From Clostridia bacterium (GTDB taxonomy: Bacteria > Bacillota_A > Clostridia > Oscillospirales > CAG-272), in assembly GCA_017472105.1 (NCBI GenBank), contig JAFUQY010000208.1:1-17445 (forward strand): DNA of 17,445 nt, read 5' to 3'. Below the pieces are notes generated by a model. It was not told the origin of the DNA. It ran no database searches and saw only the letters and a program-made list of their open reading frames with translations. The first letter of the stretch is position 1; each line of letters opens with the position of its first letter. This document shows, one piece after another, positions 14,907 through 17,445 of the stretch. Position numbers and translations under genes: made by a program.

Positions 14907-14918
14907 GTATGCTATAAT
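14890..14918 (+). promoter_or_regulatory. Promoter of the AraC-type regulator gene
   Basis: TGGAAA (14890-14895), 17 nt, then a perfect TATAAT (14913-14918). It overlaps the xylA promoter on the other strand, so polymerase binding at one probably competes with the other. Confidence 0.6.
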
Positions 14919-14922
14919 TTAT

Positions 14923-14937
14923 AGACAAAATTTGTCT
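14923..14937. promoter_or_regulatory. 15-bp perfect palindrome, probable operator
   Basis: AGACAAA-A-TTTGTCT is a perfect inverted repeat with a one-base centre. It lies just after the -10 of the araC-type gene, across its expected transcription start, and 16 bp upstream of the xylA -35. A protein bound here would block the regulator's own promoter and be well placed to affect xylA. It also ends 1 nt before the GGGAG ribosome binding site, so an RNA hairpin is an alternative. Confidence 0.55.
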
Positions 14938-14950
14938 TGGGAGAAATTGC

Positions 14951-15745
14951 ATGTTTTACGAACTCAAGCATCCGCTCACTTCCGATTATTTCAAAACCGA
15001 GGAGGGTGAAAATTTCGCCTTTCCGTCCCATATGCACCACTGCTTCGAGCTTTTGTGCGTGAAATCCGGTGAAATGGAGGTGGAAATCGACGAAAAAACC
15101 TACCGCCTCTCAGCCGGTGACGGGCTTCTGATATTCCCGAATCAGATCCACTCCATGAAGACGCCTGAGGGAGCATCCAGCCGACATATTTTGTGTTTGT
15201 TCTCCACGCGTCTTGTGAGTGCGTTCTCCGAGAAAATCGCATCGCGCATCCCCGAGGACAACCGGTTCCGTCCCGACGCGTTCTATCTCAGTCAGCTTCA
15301 GCAGCTTTCGCAGAGCTGTACGAAAATCGCGCTCAAGGGATTCCTCTACTCCGTCTGTGGTGCCTTTGACGAAACTGCGGCGTATCTGGATGCCGGCGAC
15401 CGTCCCGCGATGCTCCTGCACACCGTGTTCCGCTTCATTGAGGAGAATTACAGAACTGCCTGCACCCTGTACGATCTCTCGCGCCACACCGGGTACGACT
15501 ACGCGTATCTGTCGCGGTATTTCAAGAAGAACGTGGGCATTTCCTACAACGACTACGTGAATCAGTACCGGATCAGCGAGGCGTGCTATCTCCTGCAAAA
15601 CCGGAAGATGACCGTCCTTGACATCGCCAGCGAATGCGGATTCAACACCGTGCGCAGCTTCAACCGGCATTTCCGCGAACAGCTCAACACCACACCCGCC
15701 GAATACCGCCGCAAAGTCCGCGAAAACACCGCCGCGGCACGTTAA
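14951..15745 (+). CDS. AraC family transcriptional regulator, cupin type
   Basis: This 264-aa DNA-binding regulator has an N-terminal cupin sugar-binding domain (about 20-75: PSHMHHCFELLCVKSGEMEV, YRLSAGDGLLIFPNQIHS). Its C-terminal pair of AraC/XylS helix-turn-helix motifs spans about 160-255: LYDLSRHTGYDYAYLSRYFKK, then VLDIASECGFNTVRSFNRHF, closing with TTPAEYRR. Such proteins usually activate sugar-use genes when ligand is bound. Divergence from xylA with overlapping promoters makes xylose or a related pentose the likely signal and xylA the likely target; this is inferred from position. GGGAG lies 7 nt before ATG 14951. I see no clear terminator after the stop. Confidence 0.92.
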   Translation: MFYELKHPLTSDYFKTEEGENFAFPSHMHHCFELLCVKSGEMEVEIDEKTYRLSAGDGLLIFPNQIHSMKTPEGASSRHILCLFSTRLVSAFSEKIASRIPEDNRFRPDAFYLSQLQQLSQSCTKIALKGFLYSVCGAFDETAAYLDAGDRPAMLLHTVFRFIEENYRTACTLYDLSRHTGYDYAYLSRYFKKNVGISYNDYVNQYRISEACYLLQNRKMTVLDIASECGFNTVRSFNRHFREQLNTTPAEYRRKVRENTAAAR

Positions 15746-15824
15746 ATCTGCTCTGCTATTTTGGACAAGAAATTCCGCAATCCCGACGCGCATCCTGTAC
15801 GCCTCTCCAAATCGTTTCCGCACA

Positions 15825-15836
15825 TGAAAATTTTCA
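15825..15836. repeat. 12-bp palindrome upstream of glnN promoter
   Basis: TGAAAATTTTCA is self-complementary and lies 10 bp upstream of the glnN -35 element. It could be a regulator site or a chance A/T palindrome. It is not followed by a T-run that would make it a terminator for the preceding gene. Nothing else is recognised between 15746 and 15846. Confidence 0.3.
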
Positions 15837-15846
15837 CGGATTTCGT

Positions 15847-15875
15847 TTGACTTTGCGCCTTTCATGGGGTATAAT
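15847..15875 (+). promoter_or_regulatory. Sigma-A promoter of glnN
   Basis: TTGACT (15847-15852), 17 nt, then TATAAT (15870-15875), eleven of twelve positions matching consensus. The leader to the start codon is about 65 nt. This shows glnN is transcribed separately from the AraC-type gene. Confidence 0.8.
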
Positions 15876-15881
15876 TTTGTT

Positions 15882-15907
15882 GGAATTTTTTCGTTTCAGC
15901 AAATTCC
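15882..15907 (+). promoter_or_regulatory. Small inverted repeat in the glnN leader
   Basis: GGAATTT (15882-15888) pairs with AAATTCC (15901-15907) across 12 nt, at the very start of the predicted transcript. The stem is short and A/U-rich. It might affect mRNA stability or bind a protein; no known riboswitch is recognised. Confidence 0.3.
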
Positions 15908-15946
15908 TACATTTATTTATATAGATCTGCACTGAGGAGTAACTGC

Positions 15947-17445
15947 ATGGCACTGGTTTCGGAATATTTCGGCTGTCTTTCCTTTGACGATACCGCGATG
16001 AAACAGCGGCTTCCCAAGGAAACCTACAAATCCCTGAAAAAAACCATTGACGAAAACAAGGAACTGGATATCAACGTCGCAAACATCGTGGCAAACGCCA
16101 TGAAGGACTGGGCGATCGAAAAGGGATGCACCCACTACACCCACTGGTTCCAGCCGATGACCGGCGTGACCGCGGAAAAGCACGACAGCTTCATCTCACC
16201 CATCGGAGACGGCAAGGTAATCATGGAATTCTCCGGCAAGGAGCTGGTGCGCGGTGAACCCGATGCGTCCTCCTTCCCGTCCGGCGGTCTGCGCGCAACC
16301 TTTGAAGCACGCGGCTACACGGCATGGGACCCGACCTCCTACGCGTTCATCAAGGACAAGACGCTGTGCATCCCGACCGCGTTCTGTTCCTACACCGGTC
16401 AGGCACTGGACAAGAAGACGCCCCTTCTCCGTTCCATGCGCGCCATCGACACACAGGCAATGCGGATTCTGCGCCTGTTCGATCCTCACACCAACGTTGC
16501 GTGCGTCAAGACCAGCGTGGGACCGGAGCAGGAATACTTCCTCATCCCGAAGGAAATGTACGACGCCCGCAAGGACCTGATCTACACCGGACGCACCCTC
16601 TTCGGCGCAAAGCCTCCCAAGGGACAGGAGCTGGAAGACCACTACTTCGGCGCCATCAAGCCGCAGGTTGAGGAATTCATGCGCGATCTGGACGAGGAAC
16701 TGTGGAAACTGGGCGTTCTGGCGAAAACCGAGCACAACGAAGGCGCACCCGCACAGCACGAGCTTGCACCGATCTTCACGCAGGCGAACATCGCGACCGA
16801 CCACAACCAGCTCACCATGGAAATGATGCAGAAGGTTGCGAAGCGTCACGGTCTGGTCTGCCTGCTTCACGAAAAGCCCTTCGGCGGCATCACCGGCTCC
16901 GGCAAGCACAACAACTGGTCCATGGCTACAAACACCGGCGTGAATCTGCTGACTCCGGGTGAGACGCCCTACGAAAACGCGCAGTTCCTTCTCTTCCTCT
17001 GTGCCGTCATCAAGGCAGTCGACGAGTATCAGGATCTGCTCCGCATCAGTGCGGCAACTGCGGGCAATGATCACCGTCTGGGTGCAAACGAAGCTCCGCC
17101 TGCCGTCATCTCCATCTTCCTCGGCGACGAGCTGACCGCGATTCTCGATGCGCTCGAAACCGAAACCCACTACGACCCCAAGGAAGAGGCTCAGCTCCAG
17201 CTCGGCGTTGACATTCTGCCCCGTCTGCCGAAGGACAACACCGACCGCAACCGTACCTCTCCCTTCGCGTTCACCGGCAACAAGTTCGAGTTCCGCATGA
17301 TCGGCTCCTCCAACTCCATCGCGGGCTGCAACACCGTTCTGAACACCGCGGTTGCCGAATCCCTCCGTCAGTTTGCGGACGTCCTCGAGGTTGCCGAAGA
17401 TTTCCACACCTCGCTGAACACCCTCATCCGCGACACGATCAAAAA
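15947..17445 (+). CDS. glnN: Glutamine synthetase type III (GlnN), 3' partial
   Basis: It makes glutamine from glutamate, ammonia and ATP. The first 499 residues are present; the family is about 700 residues, so the C-terminus lies beyond the window. GSIII features are clear: the N-terminal [23 protein letters not shown] region (113-135), GPEQEYFL (192-199, metal-binding Glu), [16 protein letters not shown] (262-277), [19 protein letters not shown] (308-326), [13 protein letters not shown] (374-386) and the signature [15 protein letters not shown] (436-450). Type III enzymes occur in Bacteroidetes, Clostridia and cyanobacteria. GAGGAG is 7 nt before ATG 15947. Its own near-consensus promoter and lack of link to the xyl genes suggest a separate role in ammonia assimilation. 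No frame break is seen up to the window end. Confidence 0.96.
   Translation, partial: MALVSEYFGCLSFDDTAMKQRLPKETYKSLKKTIDENKELDINVANIVANAMKDWAIEKGCTHYTHWFQPMTGVTAEKHDSFISPIGDGKVIMEFSGKELVRGEPDASSFPSGGLRATFEARGYTAWDPTSYAFIKDKTLCIPTAFCSYTGQALDKKTPLLRSMRAIDTQAMRILRLFDPHTNVACVKTSVGPEQEYFLIPKEMYDARKDLIYTGRTLFGAKPPKGQELEDHYFGAIKPQVEEFMRDLDEELWKLGVLAKTEHNEGAPAQHELAPIFTQANIATDHNQLTMEMMQKVAKRHGLVCLLHEKPFGGITGSGKHNNWSMATNTGVNLLTPGETPYENAQFLLFLCAVIKAVDEYQDLLRISAATAGNDHRLGANEAPPAVISIFLGDELTAILDALETETHYDPKEEAQLQLGVDILPRLPKDNTDRNRTSPFAFTGNKFEFRMIGSSNSIAGCNTVLNTAVAESLRQFADVLEVAEDFHTSLNTLIRDTIK

Overview
The window reads as a chromosomal segment of a GC-rich member of the Clostridia, probably an uncultured gut or rumen organism. 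The grounds are strong AAGGAG/GGAGG ribosome binding sites 5-9 nt before most starts, sigma-A-type TTGACA/TATAAT promoters, a class II xylose isomerase, a type III glutamine synthetase, and plant-polysaccharide enzymes next to several ECF sigma factors. This is inferred from gene content; there is no rRNA or other taxonomic marker. The standard genetic code applies, and I see no tRNA, rRNA or CRISPR.

Layout. (1) 1-949: the 3' part of a clan GH-A glycosidase, ending at a terminator shared with the convergent exoA (exodeoxyribonuclease III, minus). (2) 1933-3261: a MATE efflux pump, divergent from exoA, ending at a second two-way terminator. (3) 3306-7920, all minus strand: a sigma-factor block. 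It has an ECF sigma with a large C-terminal extension (555 aa, called sigma-1 here), a 172-bp MITE-like element, a second ECF sigma with a different extension (420 aa, sigma-2), and a conventional ECF sigma (sigma-3) overlapping a membrane anti-sigma-like DUF4367 protein. (4) 8039-14834, minus strand: pentose metabolism. xylA-xylB-ThuA-like-Gfo/Idh oxidoreductase looks like one operon. It is followed by a terminator and then a separately promoted GH127 beta-L-arabinofuranosidase. (5) 14951-15745: a divergent AraC-type regulator sharing a compact control region with xylA. (6) 15947 to the right edge: glnN, glutamine synthetase III, cut off by the window end.

How it fits together. GH127 would free L-arabinose from arabinose-containing plant polymers. 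XylA and XylB take D-xylose to D-xylulose 5-phosphate. ThuA-like and Gfo/Idh proteins often occur together in sugar-modifying clusters. The AraC regulator is the obvious candidate to sense a sugar and control xylA.

The most unusual part is the sigma block. Both extended sigma genes carry a ribosome binding site and ATG, in frame, at the junction between the sigma module and the extension, so each may yield both a fusion and a free C-terminal protein. Both also share a GGTTCACG motif (CGTGAACC on the coding strand) 52-53 nt before the start codon, which fits an ECF-type, possibly autoregulated, promoter. The MITE-like element, with perfect 13-bp terminal inverted repeats and a TTAT target duplication, sits between these two genes.
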